Under the pieces are notes generated by a model. That model was not told where the DNA came from. It saw only the letters and a list, made by a program, of their open reading frames with translations, and did no database searches. Positions 9,188-20,320 of a stretch of 64,000 bases of DNA are shown here, piece by piece. The stretch is from Hymenobacter aerilatus (lineage in GTDB: Bacteria > Bacteroidota > Bacteroidia > Cytophagales > Hymenobacteraceae), in the NCBI RefSeq assembly GCF_022921095.1, contig NZ_CP095053.1, positions 4,072,501 to 4,136,500 of the forward strand, in the 5' to 3' direction. Made by a program: the position numbers and the translations under genes. The first letter of the stretch is position 1. Each line of letters starts with the position of its first letter.

Positions 9188-9793
9188 ATGAAACGCATGC
9201 TGTTTGCCCCGCTATGCGCGGTGGCGCTGCTAGCGGCTACAACCAGCTGCACATCCAACGGCGACTCCGTAGATCAGGCCCAGAAAACCAACGAAGCCCG
9301 CCACGAAAACGCCACCGCCAACACGGAAATGGGCGACGTAAAGCAGGACAAAAAGGATTTTGACTCCGACTTTATGACCAAAGCTGCCAGTGGTGGCATG
9401 CTGGAGGTAGAGCTAGGCCGCTTGGTAGCGCAGCAAGGTGCTACCCCCGAGGGCAAGCAGTTTGGCCAGCACATGGTGGACGACCACAGCAAAGCCAACG
9501 AGGAACTGAAAGCCCTAGCTGCCCGCAAGAACATGACGCTGCCTAGTACGCTTGGCGAAGACCACCGCGAAGTGCTAGATGACGTGACGGACGAAAAAGG
9601 AGTGGATATGGACAAAAAGTACCTCAAGGAAATGGTGAAAGACCACGAGGAGGACGTGAAAGAATACACCGAAGCCTCGGTCCGTGCCAGCGACCCGGAT
9701 ATCAAAGCCTTTGCGGCCAAGAATGTCCCCATTCTGAAAGAACATTTATCGATGGCACAACGCATGCAAGCGGCCGTCGAGCAGCGCAAGTAA
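9188..9793 (+). CDS. DUF4142 lipoprotein, copy 2
   Basis: Lipoprotein of 201 aa: signal peptide with lipobox TTSC, an acidic linker of about 40 residues, then a DUF4142 helical domain (FMTKAASGGMLEVELGRLVAQ, and later KKYLKEMVKDHEEDVKEY). Histidines and acidic residues recur along the helices (QHMVDDHSKA, VKDHEED), as expected for a ferritin-like bundle, but whether it binds metal is not known. It is closest in layout to copies 3 and 4 and lies 51 bp upstream of copy 3. Confidence 0.86.
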   Translation: MKRMLFAPLCAVALLAATTSCTSNGDSVDQAQKTNEARHENATANTEMGDVKQDKKDFDSDFMTKAASGGMLEVELGRLVAQQGATPEGKQFGQHMVDDHSKANEELKALAARKNMTLPSTLGEDHREVLDDVTDEKGVDMDKKYLKEMVKDHEEDVKEYTEASVRASDPDIKAFAAKNVPILKEHLSMAQRMQAAVEQRK

Positions 9794-9844
9794 CTCTACC
9801 CTTTCTCTTTTTATTTTTTGTCTTCTTAATTCCTGTTCTTCCAC

Positions 9845-10480
9845 ATGAAAGCTTCTCTTTTAACACTCGTATGCGCTGGCGCTCTAATGGCATCTGCGTG
9901 CGGCAACAATGAATCGGCTGCTACCTCCGATTCGGCTATGAACGCCGATAACAGCACCATGGCCGACAACAACACCATGAACGATACCAGCGCAATGGCC
10001 GCCGATGCCCCAGCCATGAACATGGCCTCTGATACGGCTACTGCACCCCACGCCACCGACGAAGAGTTTATGAAATCGGCTGCGCACAGCGACCAGAACG
10101 AAATTCAACTCAGCAAATTGGTGCTTGAGAAAGGCGTAACAGGCATGGCGAAGGACCACGCCAACCAGATGGTGACCGACCATACTAAGTCGACTACCGA
10201 TCTGAAAGCTATTGCGCAGAAGAAAAATGTGACCCTACCCACCGACATGGATGCCGCGCATAAGGCTATAGCTACTACTATGGGAAAGCTCTCAGGCAAG
10301 GACCTGGAAACGCAGTATATGCAGCAGATGGTGTTAGACCACCAGAAAACGCTGAACACCATGCAGGCCCACGACAAGATGACGCAGGACGCCGACTTGA
10401 AAGGGTTCATTTCCAAAACGTCGCCCGTGGTGCAGAGCCACTTGACTATGTTTAAGCAACACGCTGGCGGTGCTATGTAA
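9845..10480 (+). CDS. DUF4142 lipoprotein, copy 3
   Basis: Lipoprotein of 211 aa: lipobox MASAC, then a long Asn/Asp/Met/Ala-rich linker up to about residue 70, then a DUF4142 domain (FMKSAAHSDQNEIQLSKLVLEKG, MVTDHTKS, QMVLDHQKT). The linker repeats NST/NTM-like units and looks disordered. It is the last gene of the 8.2-10.5 kb tandem group, followed by a strong terminator at 10502-10535, which suggests that copies 1-3 and the small lipoprotein form one operon. Confidence 0.86.
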   Translation: MKASLLTLVCAGALMASACGNNESAATSDSAMNADNSTMADNNTMNDTSAMAADAPAMNMASDTATAPHATDEEFMKSAAHSDQNEIQLSKLVLEKGVTGMAKDHANQMVTDHTKSTTDLKAIAQKKNVTLPTDMDAAHKAIATTMGKLSGKDLETQYMQQMVLDHQKTLNTMQAHDKMTQDADLKGFISKTSPVVQSHLTMFKQHAGGAM

Positions 10481-10501
10481 AGCTGCTTAGCTGATTATTG
10501 G

Positions 10502-10535
10502 AAAAGCCGCTACCCTTCGGGTAGCGGCTTTTCTG
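10502..10535 (+). terminator. Terminator after DUF4142 copy 3
   Basis: A perfect 14-bp stem (10502-10515 and 10519-10532) with a 3-nt loop. The stem ends in TTTT and is followed by CTG. Confidence 0.9.
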
Positions 10536-10671
10536 TTGTAAGGGTAATATAGTTAGCCAATGCAACCCATCCTATTGCACCATAAATAACTAACGAATAA
10601 CTATTTATAAGCTACATAGGCAAATCATGTTGCAACATATATTGACCACAATCAGTATAGCACAACAACTA

Positions 10672-10694
10672 GATGCTACTATGCTGGTAGCATC
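10672..10694 (+). promoter_or_regulatory. Inverted repeat in the leader of DUF4142 copy 4
   Basis: GATGCTAC and GTAGCATC, 7 nt apart, ending 18 nt before the start codon, in an AT-rich spacer of about 180 bp. It could be an operator or an mRNA hairpin affecting translation. Function is unknown. Confidence 0.35.
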
Positions 10695-10712
10695 GCATCA
10701 TGCTCACTGTCT

Positions 10713-11321
10713 ATGAAATCGACTACAACATATCTTCTTGGAGCCTTACTGGTTGGTTCTTTTTCACTAGCTACCGCGCCACCTGCCCAAGCACAGAAGA
10801 AGCCCGTGAAAGAGGCCGAAAAAATCAATAAAAAGCGCAACAAGCTACAAGCCGATTCCTCACCTTACTCCAAAGACCAACTGCAATATGATGCTGAATT
10901 TGCCGTAGCGGCCTCTAGTAGCAACATGCTGGAAATAGCACTTGGCAAGTTGGCCCAGCAAAAGGCCATTGCTATGGAAGTGAAAGAGTGGGGTAAACGT
11001 ATGGAGCAGGAGCACGGCCAGGCTGAGCAGCAACTCCAAGCCATTGCCGAGCGCGCCCACATTGCCCTACCCCAGATGATGGGCAAGGAGGACCGTGACA
11101 TCTATGATGACATCGACGACCGGAAGTACTTTGGCTTCGATAAGAAATATATGCGCGACCTACAGGAGCTACACAAACGTACCATCGCCCGCTTCGCTGA
11201 TGCCGCCGCAAAAGCCTCTAACCCAGAGCTGCGCACCTACGCCACCGAGATGCTGCCCAAGCTACGCGAGCACGAGGAAATAACAGCCCAGCTGTTTGAA
11301 AGAGCTAGTGATAGGAAGTAG
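10713..11321 (+). CDS. DUF4142 exported protein, copy 4 (no lipobox)
   Basis: Protein of 202 aa with an ordinary signal peptide ending at AQA and no lipobox cysteine, so it should be a soluble periplasmic form of the DUF4142 family, unlike copies 1-3. The domain contains FAVAASSSNMLEIALGKLAQQK and KKYMRDLQELHKRT. It has its own AT-rich promoter region with an inverted repeat, after the terminator of the upstream group. Its stop is 7 bp from the stop of the convergent outer-membrane protein gene. This copy is basic, with many Lys residues, whereas copies 2 and 3 are acidic. Confidence 0.84.
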   Translation: MKSTTTYLLGALLVGSFSLATAPPAQAQKKPVKEAEKINKKRNKLQADSSPYSKDQLQYDAEFAVAASSSNMLEIALGKLAQQKAIAMEVKEWGKRMEQEHGQAEQQLQAIAERAHIALPQMMGKEDRDIYDDIDDRKYFGFDKKYMRDLQELHKRTIARFADAAAKASNPELRTYATEMLPKLREHEEITAQLFERASDRK

Positions 11322-11328
11322 CATATCG

Positions 11329-12828
11329 TTAGCGATAACCAAATCGGTAGCGCAATCCAAAGGTGAAGCCACCCGCCAGGAAAGAGCCGGACTGTAAATA
11401 AGGAGAGTTTGGCTGCAAATCCTCTTGGCTTGTCCGGAAGCCAGTACGCAGATCCTTGTTGAGCATGATTTCAGTGACGGCCTGCACCCGGCGGCGGCGC
11501 CCGAAAGCATAGCTAGCATCGAGGCCCAGCGCGGCGTGCACGCCAAATGCCTGGCGCCGAAACCCGAACGTTTCTTGACTCGTGACCTGTCGGTTGACAA
11601 TAGCGTACTCGCGGAAGGTAACTGACGACCACACGGGTATTATGCCGCCTAGTGCATCGAACTGTAAGCGGCGCAGGAAGTCCGGTGTGAGCGAATAGCG
11701 AACTAGCACCGGTAAGGCAAAACCCCGCTCTTTCACCCTTTGGTTGGGCACGCTGATTGTGTCGCTGGGGGTAGCAAAAACAGTTCCCACTGGTTCATCA
11801 TTAAACGTTTCGCCATACTGAAACCCGAGTTGGACAGCCCAGCGCGGTGCCACGTAGTAGCCGGCATACATATAAGGTATTGGGCCCGCCGATACATATT
11901 GTGCATACACGCCATACCCATCGCGGTAAGTAGTGGGGTAGGTAGTGGTTTGGGTTTCGGTAGGCGTCGTTTTGATGACAGTGGTGGGGTAGGGCGTTTT
12001 CTTAGAGTAGCGCACGCGGTAGAAGTTGCCGCCTATTTCGGCACCCGCATAGAACCGAGGGCGCAACGTGGCAACTTCGCTGGCTTTTGATCGGGGCTTG
12101 CTGTATGAAACTGGCTGTGGTCCTAGCGCGAGACCTATACGCACACTACCGCTTATACCTACCTTAGGTTTATCCACCAACAGCATAGCTACCCCCATGT
12201 TGGCATCTACAAAGCCTCGATGGCCCAGGCGACGTTGCAGGCCGTAGAGCAGCGCCACATCAGTAGTTACAAACCGCTGTTCGTCATTGCGGTACAGGAA
12301 ATAAGGTGTTTCGCGGGCTCCCTTACCCACCCCAGCGCCCACTGCTAGAGCTAAATAATTAGCCGAAAAATTACTGACGTTCTTACCCTGCAATAAGCGA
12401 CGCTCTAGGTTGTAGTAATAACGCCCGGTTGCTTGCAGGCGAAGATCGAGACGCCGCTGGCTTTCGGCAGTAGCATTGGGGCGGTAGGAACCAAGAGCCG
12501 GACTGACCTCGCCCAACACCGACCACGCTGGGTCATGTAGCTTATGCTCGTAGGCTACGTGCAGACCATAGCGGGTGTAGCGTGTGCCTTCCTCAAACAC
12601 ATGGTGGTAGGCCATAAAATTATTCAGGCCTAGTTTCCAAAGACTACGCTGCTCTTTCGGCACTTGCAATGGCGCATTGGCCGGTGGTGGGGTGGCTATT
12701 TCCTCGCTGTAGCGCAGACGTGTGGTATCGGGCGCTGGTTGTTGGGCCGCAGCCTCAAACACAGGTCTAACCAGTAGAGCGGCCCAAAGCAGGAGCTGCC
12801 ACCCACGAAAACAATATAGAGCAGTCAT
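11329..12828 (-). CDS. Predicted outer-membrane beta-barrel protein
   Basis: Exported protein of 499 aa with a signal peptide cleaved near AAAQQ. A Pro-rich linker is followed by alternating amphipathic strands rich in Tyr, Arg and Gly, and the chain ends in an aromatic/Arg pattern (FGLRYRFGYR) typical of barrel C-termini. I do not recognise a named family. It is the last gene of a minus-strand operon after an ECF sigma factor, an anti-sigma factor and a DUF4097-like protein, which suggests an envelope-stress or surface-structure role controlled by that sigma factor. Confidence 0.68.
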   Translation of the reverse strand: MTALYCFRGWQLLLWAALLVRPVFEAAAQQPAPDTTRLRYSEEIATPPPANAPLQVPKEQRSLWKLGLNNFMAYHHVFEEGTRYTRYGLHVAYEHKLHDPAWSVLGEVSPALGSYRPNATAESQRRLDLRLQATGRYYYNLERRLLQGKNVSNFSANYLALAVGAGVGKGARETPYFLYRNDEQRFVTTDVALLYGLQRRLGHRGFVDANMGVAMLLVDKPKVGISGSVRIGLALGPQPVSYSKPRSKASEVATLRPRFYAGAEIGGNFYRVRYSKKTPYPTTVIKTTPTETQTTTYPTTYRDGYGVYAQYVSAGPIPYMYAGYYVAPRWAVQLGFQYGETFNDEPVGTVFATPSDTISVPNQRVKERGFALPVLVRYSLTPDFLRRLQFDALGGIIPVWSSVTFREYAIVNRQVTSQETFGFRRQAFGVHAALGLDASYAFGRRRRVQAVTEIMLNKDLRTGFRTSQEDLQPNSPYLQSGSFLAGGFTFGLRYRFGYR

Positions 12829-12846
12829 AAGAAGAAAGCTTTAGGC

Positions 12847-13779
12847 TTAAAATTGAGTGGAAAGCAACTGAGTTTGTAAGATCAGGGAGGAGTAGGAGGT
12901 ACTTGCCCGCACCAGAGGCTGAGTGCCAGACGCCGGTTTGGTGGTGAGGGAGGCACGGCTGGCAGCTCCTTTTTTGGCAGCAGCGTAGGCAGGCGGCACC
13001 ACGAGCTGCCCTTGCAATACATTGAGCTGATAGGCAAATAGCGCGGGCTCAGCTGCACTAATGATAACCTTTGTGCGGTCGGCCTCTACTGTAAGCTTGC
13101 GTAGCTCCGCCGCAGGCTGCACCTGTATACTGCCGTAGTAATTGCGCACGAAGCAGCTTCCTCCCAGCCCCAGCAGCTGCACCGCCGATTTATTGGCTTC
13201 GCAGATGAAATCGGCGTGTACATTGGTGGCCACCAAGTCGGCGTAGCGGATGGTGGCGGAGAGTGAACCGCGCAGGTCACGCAGAGAAATCTGCCCAAAG
13301 TTTTGCTCCAACTTTTGTTCCCCATTGAGACCAGCCAAGGTAGTTTGCCCATATGTATTGGCGGCTTGTAGCGGATTACTGGCAGGCATCATCACCGTGT
13401 ATTCAGCGCGCAGGTCGCTTTGCACAGTGGGCGCCCCAGAGGGTAGGGAAAAGAAGTTGATCAGGTTGATGGCACTCGCATTTTCCTGCAAGCGGTATTG
13501 CGCCGCGGCTAAGTCACGCTCGGCTACGGCGCGGTCGGGGTGGCGGGCGCTTAGGCGCAGCACCACTTCCACAGTAGGTTTATCCCAGCCCTGCACGCGT
13601 AAAGTGGCCTTCTCAGCCTGAATACGTACCAGCATATTGGGTTTGCCTATCCACCGCTGCTCTAGTGTGCGAGTTACCACTTGCACTTTTTGCTGTGCCT
13701 GAGTTCCGAGACAACTCAGTAGCCAGAGCAACATCAGCAGCATACCCGCACGATAGCGGTTTCGTACTATCCTGTTCAT
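12847..13779 (-). CDS. Exported DUF4097-like beta-repeat protein
   Basis: Protein of 310 aa with a signal peptide ending near TQAQQ, followed by repetitive beta-strand segments (TLRVQGWDKPTVEV, ISLRDLRGSLSATIRYADLVATNV) as in DUF4097/putative adhesin domains, which form right-handed beta-helix-like folds. The extreme C-terminus is Ala/Ser/Thr-rich. Its start overlaps the anti-sigma stop (ATGA), so it is translationally coupled. Genes of this type commonly follow sigma/anti-sigma pairs in Bacteroidota; function is not established. Confidence 0.7.
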   Translation of the reverse strand: MNRIVRNRYRAGMLLMLLWLLSCLGTQAQQKVQVVTRTLEQRWIGKPNMLVRIQAEKATLRVQGWDKPTVEVVLRLSARHPDRAVAERDLAAAQYRLQENASAINLINFFSLPSGAPTVQSDLRAEYTVMMPASNPLQAANTYGQTTLAGLNGEQKLEQNFGQISLRDLRGSLSATIRYADLVATNVHADFICEANKSAVQLLGLGGSCFVRNYYGSIQVQPAAELRKLTVEADRTKVIISAAEPALFAYQLNVLQGQLVVPPAYAAAKKGAASRASLTTKPASGTQPLVRASTSYSSLILQTQLLSTQF

Positions 13780-14462
13780 GAGATAAGAAGTTGAACCAAC
13801 TCGCGGGTGAGCGTGGCGCGTAGCGTAGTTAGTTGCACTTGTTGCCGCACTAGGGCCGGTGACGCACCAAAACGCTGCGCATCCTGCCGGAGCTGCCGCT
13901 CCTGTTCTTCTACCTCCGATAGTTGCGCCCGTAGCTCCCGAAACTCATCCGACTGACATACGGTAGGCAGCGAGGTACAATGCGCATCAATGAAATCCTT
14001 ACCCTCCTGCGCTAGTGGATCAGAAGCTGGAGCAACCCACACAGCGGGAAACGGCGCAGCCACCTCTTCTTCGCTAAACGTGACTGTTTCGTGGGGAACT
14101 GCTGCTACCCGTTTGGTAGGGGCAATAGGCCGCAGCCACCACACACCAAGTAGCAGCAGGATAACGGCGGCTATACTTGCTACCCGGCGCCACACATTTG
14201 TAGGCCACAACGGCCGGAATACCACAGCGGCTGCTGGTGCTTCAGCTTCATCGAGCCGACTGGTAATAGCGTTCCACAACGCATCATCAGGCTCGTGTGC
14301 TGGCAATGTGGGTATGGCCTGGGCAATAGCTGCTTCAGCATCTAGTTGCGCCGCAATATGCAGCCAGGTAGCCGCTTCAGGCTCGTGCGAGGGTAGGCCG
14401 GCTACTGCCCGGCGCAGATGCTCGCGCCCGGTTTCTTCGGGTGGTATGGGAAAATCACTCAT
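13776..14462 (-). CDS. Anti-sigma factor, single-pass membrane
   Basis: Protein of 228 aa with a cytoplasmic N-terminal part of about 95 residues, one transmembrane helix around residues 98-116 (VASIAAVILLLLGVWWL) and a periplasmic Glu/Gln-rich C-terminal helix. The cytoplasmic part repeats an LP-HEP-A-W motif (LPSHEPEAATW, LPAHEPDDALW), suggesting internal duplication. It overlaps the ECF sigma gene by 4 nt upstream and the DUF4097-like gene by 4 nt downstream, the standard arrangement for a cognate anti-sigma factor. No zinc-binding HxxxCxxC motif is visible. Confidence 0.75.
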   Translation of the reverse strand: MSDFPIPPEETGREHLRRAVAGLPSHEPEAATWLHIAAQLDAEAAIAQAIPTLPAHEPDDALWNAITSRLDEAEAPAAAVVFRPLWPTNVWRRVASIAAVILLLLGVWWLRPIAPTKRVAAVPHETVTFSEEEVAAPFPAVWVAPASDPLAQEGKDFIDAHCTSLPTVCQSDEFRELRAQLSEVEEQERQLRQDAQRFGASPALVRQQVQLTTLRATLTRELVQLLIS

Positions 14463-15001
14463 CGGTACAAATGCTGAAGTTTGCGTTGCAGCAACCGCTT
14501 AGCATGATATAGCTGCGACTTGCTGGTGCCCTCCGTGATACCGAGCAGTTCGGCGGCCTCGCGATGGGAGTAGCCTTCTACCTCCAGCAGGCAGAAGGTG
14601 GCGCGGTAGCCAGCTGGCAACTCGCCGATGGCCTTTTCCAGCGCCTCGCCGGTTAGGCTGTCGTGCCAGGCTACCAGCGGCTCGAGGTGGCTGTCGGGGT
14701 CGTAGAGTTCCATGCGCTGCTCGCGCCGGAGCGTAAGCAAAGCTCGCCGCACCACAATGGTGCGAATCCAAGCACCCAGCGTGGACTGTTGCCGGAAGCT
14801 GCCCAGTTGCTGAAACACCTGCACGAAAGCGTCCTGCAACGCATCCTGCGCCAAATCCCGACTGTTCAGAATGCGCAGGGCACACGAGAACATGGCGATT
14901 TTGTAGCGCTGGTACAGCTGGTACTGCGCCTGCCGGTCGTGCGCCAGGCAGGCAGTGAGCAACTGTTCGTCGGTGAGCGGCAAGGTAGGAGAAGCTAGCA
15001 C
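14459..15001 (-). CDS. ECF-type RNA polymerase sigma factor
   Basis: Protein of 180 aa with sigma region 2 (DLAQDALQDAFVQVFQQLGSF) and a region 4 helix-turn-helix (GYSHREAAELLGITEGTSKSQLYHAK). The linker EQRMELYDPDSH matches typical Bacteroidota ECF factors. It is the first gene of a four-gene operon: sigma, anti-sigma, DUF4097-like, beta-barrel protein. The two regulator genes overlap by 4 nt. It probably directs transcription of its own operon; the spacer at 15002-15120 should hold that promoter. Confidence 0.92.
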   Translation of the reverse strand: MLASPTLPLTDEQLLTACLAHDRQAQYQLYQRYKIAMFSCALRILNSRDLAQDALQDAFVQVFQQLGSFRQQSTLGAWIRTIVVRRALLTLRREQRMELYDPDSHLEPLVAWHDSLTGEALEKAIGELPAGYRATFCLLEVEGYSHREAAELLGITEGTSKSQLYHAKRLLQRKLQHLYR

Positions 15002-15123
15002 AGAGTGGATAGTTGCCCTAAAGTGCTGCGCCGCCGGGAGAAGGTTGGTTGAGGTAAGAAAATTATTTTAAAACTTGCTTTTTTGAAGCAACATGCGACC
15101 AATTCCAGAAGAGTAGTGGACAT

Positions 15124-15157
15124 AAAAAAACCGTCACACACTTCTGCATGACGGTTT
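15124..15157 (-). terminator. Terminator after uvrA
   Basis: A 9-bp stem (15128-15136 and 15149-15157) with a 12-nt loop, followed on the minus strand by a run of seven T. Confidence 0.85.
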
Positions 15158-15174
15158 CATATGGTTTACTTGTT

Positions 15175-18147
<2,973 letters not shown>

Positions 18148-18171
18148 GCAAAGCAAGTCAGAATAAGTCTG

Positions 18172-18179
18172 CAAAGGTA
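18172..18179 (-). promoter_or_regulatory. Bacteroidota -7 element of uvrA
   Basis: TACCTTTG on the minus strand, 24 nt before the ATG at 18147. It decides the start, because the longer reading frame would begin upstream of this element. Confidence 0.55.
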
Positions 18180-18354
18180 CGTAAAACGCAACCGGATGGC
18201 TACTCCGAATAGCTTCTTTGCCAGCGGCTTTAGCGCCGAATGGCAAAGAAGCTTTTAGAGCAGATAAGGTGTAACAGCGGAAACCGATGGTTTGTGCCCG
18301 CAACCTAGAAGATGCTTTTGCCTCTACCTATCTTTACCCGATATTCTTACCCTT

Positions 18355-19395
18355 ATGCTTCGTCATTTATCCGCTACTGCTTGTGTTTTTTTATTATGCA
18401 CGGCGCTATTGGCAGGAAATAGCTATGTATGGCTTGTAAATCATGTCCCGAACGGCGACGCAGTTCATTATCTGCTGATGGCCGAAGGGCATTTCGAGCG
18501 GGTGAACTCGTTCCACCGCTACCGAGTACTTGTGCCGATGTTGGCCAATGCGCTTGCACAAATTATAGTATGGACGCGCACTATTGGAGGCGGCACATCT
18601 ACCACTCTCGCTCTCGGTTTTTCTTTTTATGTGCTTAATACGCTATTGCTAGCCAGCGCCAGTACCTTCATCTACCGCACAGCACGAATAGGTGGAGCAT
18701 CTTTTACCTCTGCATGCTGCGGGGCTCTTGCCGTTATAAGCAGTGGCATGGCCATGTATATAACCGGCTCTGCCCTGATAGATAGCCTAGCCATATGCAC
18801 TGTCGCTGTTCTTTTCTACGCGCTGACAGCTCGGCATAAATGGTTACTATTCTGTTCTATAGTTATTATGCTGCTCGCAAAGGAGCAATTGGTCGTTCTT
18901 CTACCTGTGGCCTTTTACTATGGCCGCTTCGCAAGTTGGATGCAGCGAATAACTGCTATATCCTTATCCTTTCTGCTACTCTTTGTATGTCGTTATCAGC
19001 TAGATATCTTATATCCTATAACCCCGCAATCGCCCTCATCGGGTATTGTACAAGTCATGGTATCTCATATACAGGACCACGTGCTATCTACGTGTATATA
19101 TCTATTCACATGGAAAGGCCTCGGTGATATACTGGTGGCTTTCGGCGGATTTACTCTCCTTATACCGATAGGCTTCACAGGAGGAAAGGCTAGCCGTCGC
19201 GCCTGGCTTTCACACATGCCAGCAGTGTCAGGCCCCTTTTTGCTCTGTGTGGTCATCTTCGTACTACTCTCCGGAGATGTTGCCCGTATGACGTTTTATG
19301 CAGCGCCATGCTTCGGGGTAGCCATAGCATTGATTTTGCAGTATCATCCCGCCTTCATTGCTCTGAGGCGGCGCCTACTCGCTTCTATTGCATAA
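18355..19395 (+). CDS. Polytopic membrane protein, GC-poor
   Basis: Inner-membrane protein of 346 aa with roughly eight to nine hydrophobic helices. An early extracytoplasmic loop contains NGDAVHYLLMAEGHFERV and HRYRVLVP, a layout resembling GT-C-type glycosyltransferases or EpsG-like polymer proteins, but no family can be assigned. The start at 18355 (MLRHLSAT) fits a signal-anchor; a TATCTTTA near-match to the -7 element lies just upstream. Codon use is much more AT-rich than in neighbours (runs such as ATATCTTATATCC), which suggests recent acquisition. It lies next to a pseudogene fragment. Confidence 0.62.
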   Translation: MLRHLSATACVFLLCTALLAGNSYVWLVNHVPNGDAVHYLLMAEGHFERVNSFHRYRVLVPMLANALAQIIVWTRTIGGGTSTTLALGFSFYVLNTLLLASASTFIYRTARIGGASFTSACCGALAVISSGMAMYITGSALIDSLAICTVAVLFYALTARHKWLLFCSIVIMLLAKEQLVVLLPVAFYYGRFASWMQRITAISLSFLLLFVCRYQLDILYPITPQSPSSGIVQVMVSHIQDHVLSTCIYLFTWKGLGDILVAFGGFTLLIPIGFTGGKASRRAWLSHMPAVSGPFLLCVVIFVLLSGDVARMTFYAAPCFGVAIALILQYHPAFIALRRRLLASIA

Positions 19396-19493
19396 TCACG
19401 CTATTCTATATTTCAAATTTTGCGCGTCTGATAGACAAGTAAGACCTGACAACCGCATACTCGGCACAGATAGGACACCCGCACCGGTTCTGT

Positions 19494-19701
19494 AATTCGT
19501 GCGTTGCTATCTGCTGCCACGTGGTATCGGCGCTGATGCCGGCGGGGCCGGCATTGTATTAGCTGCCAGAAGGGCTTCAATGTAAATCATATCGGCGTCG
19601 TGGTTCATGCCAGCGGCAGCTTTCACTTGCCTATCCTGTACGTAGAACGCCAGAAAATCCTGCTTGGCTACATCGCCCACATAGCGGATGTTGTCCCACC
19701 T
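19494..19701 (-). pseudogene. Frameshifted fragment duplicating the 3' end of the Rieske/FAD oxidoreductase gene
   Basis: About 205 bp align closely with the last part of the oxidoreductase gene at 20321-21952 (matching 20321-20525), in the same orientation. Translation gives WDNIRYVGDVAKQDFLAFY, then MNHDADMIYIEALLAANTM, against the intact WDDIRYVG and MNHDPDMIYIEALLAANTM. A single-base deletion near 19545 then shifts the frame; past it, the sense ISADTTWQQIATHE parallels ISEETNWQQLATQ of the intact protein. A stop codon lies just upstream in frame. Many differences are at third codon positions, so the copy diverged as a working gene before decaying. Confidence 0.85.
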
Positions 19702-19810
19702 TGCTTAAAAGTTCTTCATGAGTCTGTAGTAGGATTATGCTGTGGTAAACTTGGCCTCGTTCTTGTCAAAGGCTTACAAAATTGATGTATTCTCTCCTAC
19801 CCCACCGCTC

Positions 19811-20260
19811 ATGAAACGATTCACAGCTTTTGCCTTTTCGGCGCTCCTAGCTTTGGCCTTTACGGGCCCAGCTGCGCAGGCCCAACAGGTTACGGTCAAC
19901 ATCAACCCTCCCTCGTGGGGGCCAGCAGCCCCGGCCGGCACGCAGTACTACTACATCCCGGAGGTAGGCGGCTACTACGATCTGCGCGACCAATATTATG
20001 TGGTAGAGCGCAAGGGCAAATGGCAGCGCCTGAAGTCCATCAGCGGCTACACGCCTAGCAGCTTCCACCCTGTGGTGATTGATTACCGCGGCGCGCAACC
20101 CTGGGTACAGATTACCCGACACCGTCAGCTCTACCCGGTGGCCCTCCCCCCTGGCCAGGTGAAGCGCTTGCAAAGCGGCAAGGGCCTACCCCCCGGCCAG
20201 GCCAAGAAGCTGTATGGCGGCCACGGGCACGGGCACGGCAACGGCAAAGGCAAGCACTAA
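19811..20260 (+). CDS. Small exported protein with His/Gly/Lys-rich tail
   Basis: Protein of 149 aa with a signal peptide ending at AQAQ. The middle contains YYYIPEVGGYYDLRDQYYVV, a Tyr-rich segment seen in small Bacteroidota exported proteins, then LPPGQ motifs (ALPPGQVKRLQ, GLPPGQAKKLY) and a GHGHGHGNGKGKH tail that could bind metal. The ATG at 19811 is chosen because it begins the signal peptide; the frame opens earlier at 19742. It converges on the oxidoreductase gene, with a shared terminator between. Function is unknown. Confidence 0.7.
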   Translation: MKRFTAFAFSALLALAFTGPAAQAQQVTVNINPPSWGPAAPAGTQYYYIPEVGGYYDLRDQYYVVERKGKWQRLKSISGYTPSSFHPVVIDYRGAQPWVQITRHRQLYPVALPPGQVKRLQSGKGLPPGQAKKLYGGHGHGHGNGKGKH

Positions 20261-20276
20261 CCCGCGGCGAAAGAAG

Positions 20277-20317
20277 AAAAGGCCGGCACGAAGCGTATAC
20301 TTCGTGCCGGCCTTTTT
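20277..20317. terminator. Bidirectional terminator
   Basis: A perfect 13-bp GC-rich stem (20281-20293 and 20300-20312) extended by A/T pairs, with A-runs on the left and a T-run on the right. It lies between two convergent genes and fits both directions. Confidence 0.92.
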
Positions 20318-20320
20318 CGA

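Noticed and set aside
18148..18303. Longer uvrA N-terminus
   Set aside because: A promoter element at 18172-18179 lies inside the extension, and the first 52 residues are not UvrA-like.
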